Assembly: GCA_000727475.1 (NCBI GenBank)
Contig: KL647298.1
Location: forward strand, 2,804,008 to 2,868,007
Direction: 5' to 3'
From: Sarcocystis neurona
Taxonomy: Eukaryota > Apicomplexa > Conoidasida > Eucoccidiorida > Sarcocystidae
Length of the DNA: 64,000 nucleotides
Both the position numbers and the translations under genes were made by a program. This document shows positions 46,913 through 59,800 of this stretch, one piece after another. The notes under the pieces were generated by a model, which searched no databases, was not told the DNA's origin, and saw nothing but the letters and a program-made list of their open reading frames with translations. Within the stretch, counting starts at the first letter, position 1. Every line of letters starts with the position of its first letter.

Positions 46913-49900
46913 GTATGTGGCACACGTAGATACGTCTGAGTTCTTCTCTTATACCTGTGTAGCGCTGTTCATATACATATATATATATATGTATATATAC
47001 GCAGGCGCTCGAACGCAGACGCACGTGCCTGCATATAGCTATTTCTGAAATTCGTGCATCTGTACGTATGCATGGGTCGGGGAGGGGGCACGTGCCAGAC
47101 ACCCTGAAATGCTGAAGATCTTGGTAAATGTGTAGCTGAAATGTGTGTGCGGACGGGTGGACGAAGTGTGCGTCCACCAGGAAATGAGCACGTACGAGGA
47201 TGTACGTGCGTACACCGGTAAGACTGCTGCTCAGGCACCACGAGCGTATCCACACAAGCAGGCAATGCGTACGTATACCTTACTGAAGGTGCGCACACCC
47301 CGAGTGAGGTGTACGTACACCGCTTACTGAGGTGTACGTACACCGGAGTAAAGTGTTCGTACATGTGGGCGAGCGACAGACACTGGTAAATGGAGGGTGC
47401 ACCTCACAAACAGACGTGCGCAGACGTGTACCTCCGTACATATGGATGAGGTGTACACACACCCAGATGCGGTGGTGAAGATACACTCGAATGACGCTTG
47501 TATGTCAGCTTGATTAATGTATGCAGTAGTACAGCTCACACACCGGAATGCGGCGTACGTACACCTGAACGACATGCAAACAGACTCGTGAGCGCGGTGT
47601 ACGTTCACCGCAACAAACGAAAAAACTCCCTTTTCCCATGTTCTTCCCAAAGAGCCTTCCATGCAGACGCAGCCTGGCCTGCCCTCAGTCTCTGCAACGA
47701 CAGCTACACTACTACAGGATGCGCCTCTGCCTCCGCCACACATATACGCCTCAGCACGCTCAGGAAGATGATTTCGTCGCGCGCATCGTAGATACTGGCA
47801 GGCATTTTAACGGGCAAATCAGCGCACACTAACGTCCGCGGGAAAACACTCCTACTTAAAACGCTAACTCCACACCACGTAACCGCACACAAGCGCCCGT
47901 CTTTCTTTTCCATGTCTACACACACATACATTTCTGAAGACGCCTGTCCACCGCTACACACACCATCTTTTCTAACTCGCGTTTATATACACACGTGTGA
48001 ATGCGTAGATCCACAAGGATCCTCGTAGGTGTGCACAACCGAAAAGAGGAATGGCTACGTGAACGGGTGGTCACTCCCGCGCACCAAGGTGCCCTCACGT
48101 ACACACAAGTATTCGCTTTTTGCTGTCTTCCTCTGTCTTTGTGCGCCTGTCTCCATAGTAGTACAGACACAAGCGCAGCCTGCATGCGAATACAGCAGCA
48201 CTACTGCGCGCACGCCGCAGTGGAACTCTGCAGCCTTCCGACAAGCAACACCTGGTCGTCGTTCTCCCCTTCCGTCTCCGTTTCCTTCCCCCCACAGACA
48301 TAGGTGTGTCGGCCTCTATAAAAATTCGCAGGTACAGCACCCAGACAAGTGGCCGTCGCAGGCCTGTGCGCAGCAAAGACGAACGCTACTATTCCCGGCG
48401 GGGCGCACACACACAGCGGCAGACCGCAGACATGTCACAGCAGCCTTCCTGCGACGGGAGAAGGCGACGCGGGGAAAAAACAGAGGGAGAAGAAGCGAAG
48501 AGATGGGACATGCGTACCAGCCACGAGGACGATGATGCCGTTGTTCGGCGATGGCTGGCAGTCGCAGGTGATAATGCTGTGTTTGACGGCCGCCGGAAGC
48601 TTCTGCAGTTTTGTGAGAATTGCAGCCACGCCTTGAAACTGCTCATTTTCGTAGGTCAGCATCGATTGCTCCGTATACAACTCGGCGAGTTTGGTTCTGC
48701 AGCAGCAACAGCAGCACGCGCACCACCAGCACGCCAAGCAGCAGCAGCAGCAACCGCGTCCACCTACAGGTATGCAGCGCGCAGTCTGCGATGACCGTTG
48801 ACCGCAAGCAGCTCCCCACCATGTCTGTCTTGGACACATACACATAAATATATACACGTACACATACTTATATATTCATATATATACACACACAGCTACA
48901 CACGGATGTGGACACAAGCCTACACACGTACATCAATATACGTAGACAACGGAACTTCTCATGCAATAGACATGTCCACGCCGCAGTGGAAGTATCATGG
49001 GAATGCAGTATCGCTTGCGACGTCTCATCCACTCATCGACATATATATATATGTGCAATGTTTGTGTGTGTTGACGCATACTAATTCTGTGCATATACAT
49101 ACACACATAGGTGTCTATGCGTTATACAAATATTACGTGTATGTAGACTCGCTTCAAAAAGGTTTCCAGGCAGATAGATTTTATATGTACATATATTATA
49201 CATATCTGTACACATATCAATGGAGGCTGACCTGCATATGTGTAAGTGTGTGTGTATACTCTATCCATATCTGTGTATATACTGCCCCCCTCCCTTATAT
49301 ATATGCACACAGTTATATACACATATATGGCGAAGTTAGTCCGACACTTTATGGAGGAGGATCCCCTATTCTATACGCTACGAAGACGACATGTACAGAG
49401 GTATGCAGAAGGTACTCTTTTCCTTCTTTTCCTCTTTTTCCTCCGTACTACTCTTCTCCTCCCCTTTTTGACTACGCGAGTACACCGGCACATCCACATC
49501 ACCTTCTTTGGCGTTTTTTTTGCTGCGCTTCTTCTCGCCCAGGACCCTGTTCCGCAGCTTCCTCCGCTTTCTCCATGGCCTTTTTCCATCGCACGCGTTA
49601 TCTACCTCTCCTTTGAATCTCGCGTCCTCTGCTCCTACTTGCAAACCTTCCCTTTTGCTGTTCTCCTTTGTTCGCACCCTTCTTCTACCTGCGTCGCCTT
49701 CGTGTCAACTTCTCCTCCGCAGTCCCTTTCCATCTCGATCTGTCCTTCCTTCTGTGTCCCCTCCCCATCCTTGCTTTCTTCTCTTCTGCGCGACTCTCTA
49801 TTTTTCGTGTCCTTCCTATCTCCTCGTGTTACTCTCTGCATGCTGCTCGTGCTGGTAGTCACCTGTCTTTTGCTGGCGTTTCAGCATTCATCAGCGTCCC

Positions 49901-50855
49901 TCCCCCACGCAGAGGACACCACGTATATGCGTTTCTGTGCATATTCGTACACGCAGCTTCTATCTCTACATATACGAATATAGTCTCGTACATTTATACT
50001 ACACTTGGGCGAGCACCGTACATATGCCACTTCCTGCGTTGTCACTCCACTTCTCTTTGATCTGCTCCCTTCCCTGTACTGCCGTCTCGCATAAACATGT
50101 ATAAATACATATATATATATACACGCACGTACATATACATGTATATACATAAACACGTAGAAAGGGAAATATGTGCGCATGGTGCTGGTCGTGAGATGTA
50201 CAAGCTCTCACCTCCGCCTTAACTTCTGTGTCCTACTCTTTTCACTCTTTACTTTTGTAGATCTATATACGTCGTGCGTCGTAGACGACGCACAGAAAAT
50301 ATATATACCCACGCACACATGTACAGGAGCCCACACAAGTTGCCGGAGTATGCCCATACATATATATATGCGCATGTAATACGAGTACTTACACACAAGA
50401 AGTATACCGCGCACGCGCTCATATATGGACGTGTGTACACATTTTTTTCTCTCTCGCTGTGTACATCCATATATTCGTGAAGATACCCGTACGTATACAG
50501 CAAGTGTATTACGCGGAAAGGTAGGTACGTATAAACAGACAAATAAAGACGTATATGCACCGAAAGGCCAAGAAGTCGTATTTTCCCATATATATATACA
50601 TACGTATTTACACCTGGGCGAGCACGTTACACATGCGTTACATACACACATACATACCGTCACACATGAAATGTAGATAGGTAAACAAACAAATACACAT
50701 GTACATTCACCAAATGGCAAAGACGTATTTCTTTGTGTGTATATGTGTACATATATATGTATGTGGGTGACCGACCGCTGAGCGCTGAAGGTGGTGTAGT
50801 AGTGCTGCACGAATTGTTTGCCGATAGCGTCGAACTGGGGATTGAGCTGCAGCAT
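46132..50855 (-). CDS. NTF2: Nuclear transport factor 2
   Basis: Exon 1 (50776-50855) starts at ATG 50855 and encodes FDAIGKQFVQHYYTTFSAQ. Exon 2 (48518-48696, acceptor TTGCTGCTGCAG) encodes LYTEQSMLTYENEQFQGVAA, then ILTKLQKLP and TCDCQPSPNNGIIVLVAG. The joined frame (phases 2 and 1) matches NTF2 closely from residue 1 to about 87. The last exon (46132-46166, acceptor TGCTTCTGCAG) gives FNDIFRLCIG and a stop, the usual NTF2 ending. The exon for about 27 residues between these (F-x-Q-x-F strand) was not found; its entry and exit phases must both be 1. NTF2 carries RanGDP into the nucleus through FG nucleoporins and acts as a homodimer of about 125 residues. Intron 1 is 2079 nt, and the 3' part interleaves with the plus-strand cysteine-rich gene. 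Confidence 0.88.
47190..47640. repeat. Cluster of GTACGTAC-type palindromes in degenerate repeats
   Basis: The 14-bp perfect palindrome GGTGTACGTACACC occurs at 47308-47321 and 47331-47344, 23 bp apart. Degenerate relatives lie at about 47205-47217, 47395-47403, 47445-47463, 47550-47564 and 47596-47609. It sits in the NTF2 intron region. Confidence 0.65.
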
Positions 50856-53690
50856 TGTGACCGGGTGGAGAAAAAAGAGAGCACCAGAGAAAAAGGCAAG
50901 AAATACTTTCGAAAGACGCGTCCGTCTAAACTTCTCTGCAAGATGGGGAACATGCAGAGTCAGCGCAAGGCTGCCTACGTTTGATGAAAGGATGTGCGCA
51001 GGGAATAAAAAATGTTACCAGCCGCCTTTTGAATATGGCAGTGGAGTTGCGCAGCACGAAGGAAGTGGACGGGACACAGGGGAAAAGTGTAGTGGAAGTG
51101 TGGGAGGAGAAGAACAGCAGTGCTCCCACCGCAGCGCGAGAAAAAGCCGTTCCTCTCTTTCTCTCGAGCCCCGTGGTGACAAATGCAGACGACGCATCAA
51201 CAAAAAGGCAGAATATCAGGAAAAGACGGCCGCGTCTGCGTCAGTGATGTGTTGAAAGATGACACGCGGAAAGGGCAGAAGTCTGCGGGAGGAAGAGGGG
51301 AAGGAAAAAGGATGGATGGAATGCCTGTGTCTGTGCGCCGGGAGGAAGTAGAGACCGCCGTGGGCGTGCTGAGGACTTGATCTGCGCAAAAAGGCAGCTG
51401 TAGGAAAAGAAAGAGCCATGAAAGCAGGCCACAGACGGCTGAGCAGCACGGGGGGAAGGAAACGGAGACAGACGGTTGCACACACCAAGTGCACCAACGG
51501 TCGTTGCGGCGGCGGGGAGGGCAGACAGGTGCGGAGGAAATCGGAAGAAGGCGGCGGGACCGAGGAAGAATATGTCGCAGAAGAAGAAGAAAAAGGAAAA
51601 GGCGACGAGGTGAAGGCGGCGCAGACAAAGGGAGGGCGGGACGGGAGGAGAAAGTGGTCGTCGGGCAAGAGGAAGAAGAGGAAGGAGGGCGACGGGAACG
51701 GGAGAAGAAACGGCGCAGACGCAGAAAAAGCGAACACCGAGATGTCGGTGCGACGAAGAAGACGAGGAGCAGAAAAAGTGAAAATGATACAATGAGGACG
51801 CGGAGAAAGGGGTGCACAACTTGGAAATGGAGCACGGTGCACGCTTCCTTTTCCTGGGTCTCTCTCTTCGTTCACTTTTTACTGCAATTCACAAGTCATT
51901 CAGCTAATATACACTTCTGACGAGTGACGTGGCGTCGAGAAACACTGCGTTTATTGACAGGAACAAGAGAGCTGCTCCCGCAAGCGGACAATAAAAGGAT
52001 CTCGCCAGCCACAGAGAGCGATTGCGTGGGTAGGGCGGGGGGGGGGGGCCGGGGGCTGCGGCGCCGGTGCGACACTTCCCGCGCGGGAGGGGAAAGTGAA
52101 AATAGGGAGGATGCCGAGACACAGAGGGCAGGGTGTTGGCATGCGGCGGGGAAGAAAATGAAACAAAGGGACAAGTCACTTGCTGTCGTCCACGTGAAGC
52201 CTCAAGGCCTTCTTTTCTTCTTTTTCAGGTCACGCGCACACACCGACACTTCTCCTTTCCCCCTTCGTAAGAGATGCCCGGTATGAGCTCGTGCTACGTA
52301 CCGGCTCAGTCTCTCAGCTGCTACAGACGCTTCCCAACCGCCACAACGCAGCAGCAGCCCACCAGCCTCAGCAGCTCAAACACATTAACATAGCACCAAC
52401 AGCAAAACAAGATAGCCGCTCTCTCACAGAACCGGGCGACCTCTCTCTGAGAGGGGCGCACGCAGGTATGAGGAAACAGACACAGCGGCAGCCCAGCTGA
52501 GAGCAGCAGCAGCGGCGCTGGCGGGAGAAGCAGCAGCAGCAGGAGCAGCCGCAGCAGGACCATTATCGCCGGTAGCAGGAGCGCAACAGGAGCAGCAGCA
52601 GCAGCAAGAGGAGCAGCAGTACCATTCGCAGCAGGATCTGCAGCAGCAGGAGCAGCGGGAGGAGCAGCGGAGCGTGGAGGGCAGCAGCACCAACGGAGGC
52701 CTGTGACCCCACACACACAGCGAATATTGCAGCGCGTGTGAAGGGGAGTGATTTGTGATGGCGATGAGGAGGTGCTTCGCTTCTTCTCTTGAGCGCGGCA
52801 GATCTCGGTGGGTTTTCCCTTCCTTGTTCGCTTCAGACTGACTGCGGGAGAAGCTCGCGCTGGCGAAAGTGTACTTTTTCATGCATAGCGTCGTCGTTAT
52901 TGACGAGTGCGCACATTCCTCGCCTTCTCTCCCCGCGGTGGTGTGTCTGTCGTTGCGACCGCCCGTCAAAGTGTTGTACCGCCCCCCTCCGACCCGTGTC
53001 AGAACCCCGCAACGGCGCAGACGCAGCAGCAGCCAGCAACGGCAACGGCACAGAGAAGGAAACGAGAATTTGCAGCAGCGGCGGCACACAGAGAGAGAAA
53101 CAGCGGCAGGAAGAAGCCGGCGGGGCTCCTAAAAAAAGACACACGCACACAATCGCGCGCACGCGCAGCGGCAACCCGATGGAGCCGCGGCGAGAGTCAG
53201 CGGTGGCAGGAGGAGGACCGTCAGCAGCGCTACTGCTGGTCGACCGTCTCTTCGAACAGCGTGTAAATCAGGAGAAAACGCAGAAACATCACCAGGAGGA
53301 TGAGCTCACACAACGACAAGAAGAACCACCGCACGACACGGAGGCAGCTGCGCGGACGGCGCCTCGTGTGCCGCAGGACTGGTGAGGGAGAGAGAAAGCG
53401 AAGCTGCAGCTTCTGCTCTACAGAGAGACCAGGAAGGTAGAGATACTCGACCGAAGAAGACTGACAGAGCGGCATTTTCTACTCTTCACAGAGACGATAG
53501 GGAAGACAGATGATGGAACGACAAAACAGAGGCAGTGCGGCACAGCAGCGGCCGTGTGTCCTCGCGTGTATTCACGAAACGCATCCTCTACGTAAAGAGT
53601 AACGGAAGAAAAAGAGGAAAAAGAGATCCAGACCGTGGAATAGACAGAGAACTATCTGTGGTGCGGCAGAAAAAGCAGTACACAGACCCT
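50856..53690. other. NTF2 upstream flank; purine-rich and triplet-rich DNA
   Basis: 51000-51800 is strongly purine-rich on the plus strand (pyrimidine-rich on the NTF2 sense strand), so frames such as 51418-51795 (+) and 51197-51835 (-) are compositional. A run of about 11 G lies near 52036-52049. 52320-53200 is CAG/GCA-rich. An ATG at 53179 (+) opens a 68-codon frame that could start a plus-strand gene, without further support. Confidence 0.4.
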
Positions 53691-53699
53691 CGCTTCCTT

Positions 53700-53950
53700 G
53701 TGTGTGCACCGGTGTACTATTATCCTACCTGCACACGCGGACAACTACGGAAGAGCCACACGTGTATCCTCGCAACGTTAGACGCATCCTTTCACGGCCC
53801 AATATTTCTCAAAAGTCGTCTTGTGGAAAGTGTACTTCCACAGGCAAACTTTTCTGACGGCCCCCGGCAGCATCCCGCTCTAGTCTCTGTGTGTGCGGAC
53901 GACTCATTCATACGGGCACGAGAGGTGCACAACCTCCTCCATTTAGAGGG
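53700..53950 (+). CDS. Candidate exon of an unrecognised protein
   Basis: This open stretch ends TTTAGAGG|GTAAGG, a good donor in phase 2, and encodes KSHTCILATLDASFHGPIF, QANFSDGPRQHPALVSV and REVHNLLHLEG. The composition is balanced and not repeat-like. The 5' acceptor is uncertain, somewhere before 53760. It could belong to the gene at 56806 onward, but its phase does not fit that exon directly. Function unknown. Confidence 0.35.
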
Positions 53951-54845
53951 GTAAGGAGAAAAGAAAAATTTTTGCGGTCGTTCTGCGTACATTTCTCCAT
54001 GTTTGCACGGCGAAGATGCAGAGGGACACACACACCGACGTTTTGAAGAGAGTTTTCGAGAACGCCCGCGTGCTTCCCTACGAGCAGGCAGAGAGAGGGA
54101 CAGAAAGACAGATACAGAGAGACAAAAACAACCTTGAATGAAGAGAAAACGACCCACACGAGTGTGTGCACACAAACGCAGAGAGAGAATCTACTTATGT
54201 ACGGTTTGACCCCTGTACATCCAGTCCCAAAAGCCAAAGTCTAGCTTCCTCTACCTCTGTGCTAGTACCACAGGCATATACGGATGTATACATGTATCAA
54301 TTTCACATGTATGTATACACGTGCGCACACGCAAACCTAAATAGATGTGTGCAAGCGTGAGTTACTTTTCCGCAAGTGGGGAGCTGCTTAGCGAGACAAA
54401 TCTAACGGCGTCGAAGAACAGCCCTTAACGCACGGAGAGATGGAGGTATAGATAAGTCAATATACACGCGTGTATATATATATATATATAAACATACATA
54501 TATATGTGTACACGTACGAGTACAGGGATTAATACGTACATATAATAAATACATATCTATATGTATATATGTGTTCATATGGATATATATATATATATAT
54601 ATTCATGTACAGATATTCCGTATTGAACGACCTATACGGCGGAACACGAACATACGAAGAACACTCTCCATTCATTCTCTCTGTGTATCTCTGTCCATCT
54701 CAAAATTTCGAATTGCCCAGATATACTTGACAGCATTTTGTTCAGGGCTTAAAAAAAGCATCGCAGCACGCATGCGTGTTCAGCTTATAAACACATATAC
54801 TCATTTGCCTACATATACGCCTACGTACGTGTACATGTGATTGTG

Positions 54846-54878
<33 letters not shown>

Positions 54879-56805
54879 GTAACTGTGTATACGTCCGCGT
54901 ACGCTAACACGTATAAGTGGACAGATGTCAGTGTGGACGAGGAAATGCGCGCGCATGGCCAAGCAAATCAGCAGCCACCAGGGAGCTCGCAATTTTCACT
55001 TAGACTTCTTACATGTAAAGAGAGAGAAATACAAAACTATGCCTTTGCACATACTTCTGCACACGCATATACCCAGTACATGCATTTATATATATATATA
55101 TGTATATGTAAAATCCTGCGGTGTACCTCTTTCTCTCTCTTCCTCTCTTCGTACAAGCATCTGTGCGTAATTAGACGTAACGACGTCGTGCACCAAGCAA
55201 CACGGCATTCATGATATATATTTTATACATGTATGTATGTACACATATATACGTATAGATGTACATTTATACCTGTATCTTTTGCACTCTCTAAATATAT
55301 GTGGCAGTACAAAGGTCGGTATATATGAGTGAACCCCCCCCCCCTCCTTCACACTGTTGAATCTACATATACACATATATATGTAAATGAGTATGTGCTG
55401 GCCCTATGCCTTCTTCTACCGACATATGCGTCTATTTTTCACTTTCTGTCCTCGTTCTGTCTCTATGTGTATTCGTGTGTGATGGCCCAACACATTCTAT
55501 GTGTGTGCGTATGTGATGGCCCAGTACCTTCTTCTACGGGTGTATGCGGTCGTCCTTCACGTTCCGTGTCTCTTTCTTTCTCTTTACATGCATAGAAGTA
55601 AATCGGCACATCCTCACGCTTGGTGGCACATAGGTCAATTTTTGGTCCTGCGTTTCTGAGAAAAGCGAAGCCACGTACAAGTGTCGTCTTCTGCGGCCGG
55701 GGGACGTCCGTGGCCACGGCCACTTGTCAGCAGCCGCATCATAGAAGAAGCACACACACCGGTCTCTTTCTATCAATGTCTCGGCGGAGGACGAGGAGAA
55801 GGCGGGGAAAGAACGCAGAAGTAGAAGTTTTTGGCAGAACCTCGTCCTTCCCTACTTTTGGCCGAAACTGCATCCCGCGGCGCACAGACTGAGAAGTCAT
55901 TTTCTGCAGAACAGGCTGCAGGGGGAGAGATGTAGACACGTAGAGCTGCTGTTGCTGCTGCTGTTACACCAGCGACAGCACCGCTCTCTACTTTCCCTTC
56001 TTTTCTTGACTTTTTTTCCGTCGTGTGCAAAACTTTCCCCGCCACAAGCATACACACAGACGCGCGCAGACACCCAGCAGCGAGGGAAAGAGAAGGCCGC
56101 GAAGGCGAGGCCCCCTGCGCAGACACGTATATCGAGAGGGTCCCGCCGTTCAGGGGGAGAGGAAATAGAAAAAGAAGAATGAGAGAAAAGGCGGAGGGAG
56201 AGGAAGAGGAAGAAGAGGACTAAGCGGAAGGGAGCAACAGTGAGGGACTGAAGCTGGCCAGGCTCGCAGAGAGACGCAGAGGAGTTTTGTTGGGAGCTTA
56301 AACAGCAGAAACTTGGTCTTGTGTGTCGCAGAAAAGTCTCCTTGCGTCTTTGACAGAGAGAGAGACACATACAGAGAGGGAGGCAGAGACAGAAGACGTG
56401 CCAGGGACGCGAAGAGAGACTGAGACGGAGACAGGGCGGGTAGAAAATCAGAAAGAGACCCAAAGACGGGTCCAGGGGCACAAAACGACTTGCGAATCAC
56501 CAAGGACCGACACACACAGGGAGGAAGGGAAACTCTGAACAGAGAAATCAGCGAAACAGCTCATATATACATACGTGTCATAGACGTAGGCACTCTGGCG
56601 AGAGAAATAAGCGAGACGATATATATATATATATATGTATATCGTAGGAGGAGGCGCTCTGGCGAGAGAAATCAGAGAGAGCACATATATATATATGTAT
56701 ATATATGTATCGTAAACGTAGAAACTCTGCAGAGTGAAATCAACCAGACGATATATATGTATATATATATATATGTATATATATGTAGACGTAAGGTTGC
56801 GACAG
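53951..56805. other. Repeat-rich spacer or intron
   Basis: This contains TA tracts (about 54473-54491, 54581-54602, 54855-54877, 55087-55101), a nine-C run at 55336-55344 and purine-rich DNA at 56040-56520. I see no supported exon. Confidence 0.45.
56520..56790 (+). repeat. 60-68 bp tandem repeat with growing TA arm
   Basis: Four copies of a unit containing ACTCTG-CGAGAGAAATCAGCGAGAC followed by a TA tract start at 56532, 56592, 56656 and 56724. Spacing is 60, 64 and 68 bp; the increase is in the TA part. Confidence 0.75.
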
Positions 56806-59800
56806 AAGCAGAGACAGATGCGTGGGCAATTCTTGACGTGGACATGGGTTGGGTTTTCGAAGAGAAATACGCAGCGCGCACACTTTTCTTGTACTCGTCT
56901 ACATGCAACAAATACAGAAAATTGAGAAAGACAGAGAGAGACACCTGCCGCTCCCGCTGTCCATCTTCATAAAGATGTCTATCTTCACAAAGATGCGGCC
57001 GCCCGCAGAAGTGTGTATAGGTGTATATACACACACACAATACACGTCCGCAGCTATATATATACATATATATATCCGCATATACGTAACGAGTGTATAT
57101 ATATATATATGTTCTTCTGCGTTTGTGCGCGTGTATGAACACATACGTCCATACGCAGGTGCGTCCCCTTGCACATTCCATATTTGCTGTTTAGTAGTAA
57201 TAGTAGTAGTAGATGCAGGGTAGAAAGGGAGAGACGTAGGAGACGATTTGTGGGGCCTCGCGAAGGTGGAGAATCGTTTTTGAAGAATTCGGAGGAAATC
57301 TACCAGCGCTGACTTCATCTTCTTCGGCTTTCTCTCTCCAAGTGTGTTTGTGTGGAGTCTGCATACGACGTAGACAAACGACTCTTGCTACTCTATCCCC
57401 TTCCCCGTACAAGTGTAGTTTCACATATGCGTCTTTGTGGAGTCTGTGTGCGTGTGGATAGAGGCTGCTTACTTCTATACAACTGTACATATATATATAT
57501 AGAGAGAGAGAGAGATGAACATATATATATATATATATATGGAGGCTGTGTGTGTAGATATAGGGTGCTCACCTCTATGCTGCTAACACGACACACGTAT
57601 ATACATATATATATATATATGTAGGTATATGTCTATGTAAAACCTGTGTGTGTACATAGAGAGTACATATATACGTGCAGCCTGCTGTGAATATATATAT
57701 ATATATGTATAAATAGAGACATCACGTATCACCTGGCTGTTTGTTTCAACGCCGACTGCGGAGCACTGCTGAATTCGATTCAAAATTGCTGTGGCTCTCT
57801 GTCTCTCGCTCTCAGTATACATGTATATGTGTGTGTTTACATATGTATCAGTGCACGTATGTATAGAGCATATGTGTGTATACGTGTGTGTGTCTACATA
57901 TCTATGTATATAGAGAGAGAGCGTGTGTGTGTATATGTGTACGTCTACATGTACATCTATACCCGTATGTAGAGAGCATATGTGTGTATATGTGTGTGTG
58001 TATGCGTATCTACACACGTATATATAGAGCATACGTGTCTATATATACATGTGTGTGTGTGTGTCTACACTTGTATATATAAATGCATGTGTGTAGAAAG
58101 ACTGTGTGTGTGTGTGTGTGGCTGTCTGCGCTTGTGTGTGTGCGTCTACGTGAGTATATGTATATAGAGAGCAAACCGACCGTATGTATGTATATGTGTG
58201 TGTACGTGTGTGTATATATAGGGAGACAGAGAGAGAGAGAGCAGATTAGCCGTGGGGTTGTAGTGTCTCCCTCTCTAGGGGGGCGGCGCAGCTGCATCTG
58301 TCTGCGTGTGGGTGGCTGCTTGGACTAAGAATCACAGCAAACTTTCTTGTGCGAAAGTGTACGGGCATTCACGCGCGGTGTTTTTGCAGGGGAGAAGCCG
58401 ACGCATTGATCGACGCATTCGTTTGTCGGGAGGAAGAGCGTGACTTCGTCGTCGACTTGAACCTGCTGCCGGAGGACATCTCTGTGAGTCTGCGGGCGGG
58501 GAGGAAGAGAGGAAGGGAGGCGGGGGAAAAGACAAAGGCGGGGAGAGTCGAAAACACAGACATTTTCTCCTGTGCAGAGCAGCAACTTATTCGTAAGTTC
58601 TCCTTTTCTTCCCGCCGAGGACATGCAAGGGACACTGTTGCAGCACGTGGGGGAGACCCTGCTGTCGTAGCACCTGGGAGGTCTGTTGGGAGAAAAGTCG
58701 ACAAATTCCCTCCCGCAGGAATTTCTTTCTCTTTCGAGAATCTACACGGCTTCGACAAGTCTCTTTGCCCTCCCTTTTCTCCGCGTTGGCGAGTATCTTC
58801 TCCTCTTCGTCCCAACTGAGCAGCAGAGAAGCGACGGTGCGGAGGCGTGCCCTGAGCCGCTGCTGCTGTTCCTGCCGTTGCTGTTGCTGCGGTTTCAACA
58901 GTTTCTCTGCCTGTTTCTCTCTCTCTACGTATTAGTAAGTCTCGAGCGTCATACGTGGGTGCGTCTCTCTGCAGATGCGTGTGAAGAGAGACACACACAC
59001 AAACTGGGGGACGGAGAGAGATTGAGCGAAACACAAGAAGACAAAAGACAAACATATATGTGTGGGGAAAGAGAAAGAAACAGCAGTAAAGATATACAGG
59101 GAGACAGAGAGAGACAAAGGAGACGGAAACAAAGGAGGAGACGGAAAGTCTCTCTTAGTTAGGCGCTTTTCCCTCGCTTCTACTTTTCTCCAAATGAACT
59201 GCCAGTTCCTGGGGGCTGCGATGTTGTGCGGAGTTCGCTCAGGCGGAGGAGCTGCAGAAGCTGACGGGACGCGTTTGCCGCTACAGATGTATGATTCATC
59301 AAGTAAGCGAAGTACATGGTCAGCCCACCCACCGGTGTCTACAAATTTGCAGACGTGGGCGGGTGGTGTCTACGGATACCTGACACGCGTCTCGGGTGTG
59401 TAGACACATCTTCAGACCTCCAGGTCGTGTCTACGCGATTTGATACGCGGGCCCTGTCCAGAGGTGTATCGCCGCACGCGAGGGAAGTCTGTACGGAAGC
59501 TAGACACGCGCGAGTGGTGTCTAGAAAAGTTGAGGCGCGTGTGGGTTGTGTCTCGAAACGTTTTGACGCGTGTGGGGTGTATCTGGAAATATGTAGATGC
59601 TCGCGGGGGGTGGGTAGATATATGTAGATGGGGGGAGGATGGTGTCTAGACATGTGTAGATCTGCACTTCCTTGAATCTGACGGCGCGTCTGCCAGCTCA
59701 GAGGAAACGTCGGCCGTTGCATAAGATATACGGCGCTGCCTCGCGTGGGGTCTTCGATCGTTTCTGTTGCTTCCGCAAGGAGAGGAGGGGGATGTGTACT

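Noticed and set aside
47640..47787. Minus-strand peptide with start MPASIYDARDEIIFL and a following exon
   Set aside because: Considered as the missing NTF2 exon or a 14-3-3-like start; neither sequence nor phase fits.
49246..49983. 245-aa plus-strand frame in NTF2 intron 1
   Set aside because: Mostly pyrimidine-rich Phe/Leu/Ser sequence; only a short part near 49333-49400 looks protein-like, noted separately.
51197..51875. Minus-strand frames of 192-219 aa
   Set aside because: Pure pyrimidine-rich Ser/Phe/Leu/Pro composition; three overlapping frames are open at once, so this is base composition, not coding.
52030..52055. Poly-G run as a functional element
   Set aside because: A short homopolymer in GC-rich DNA with no further structure; could also be a sequencing artefact.
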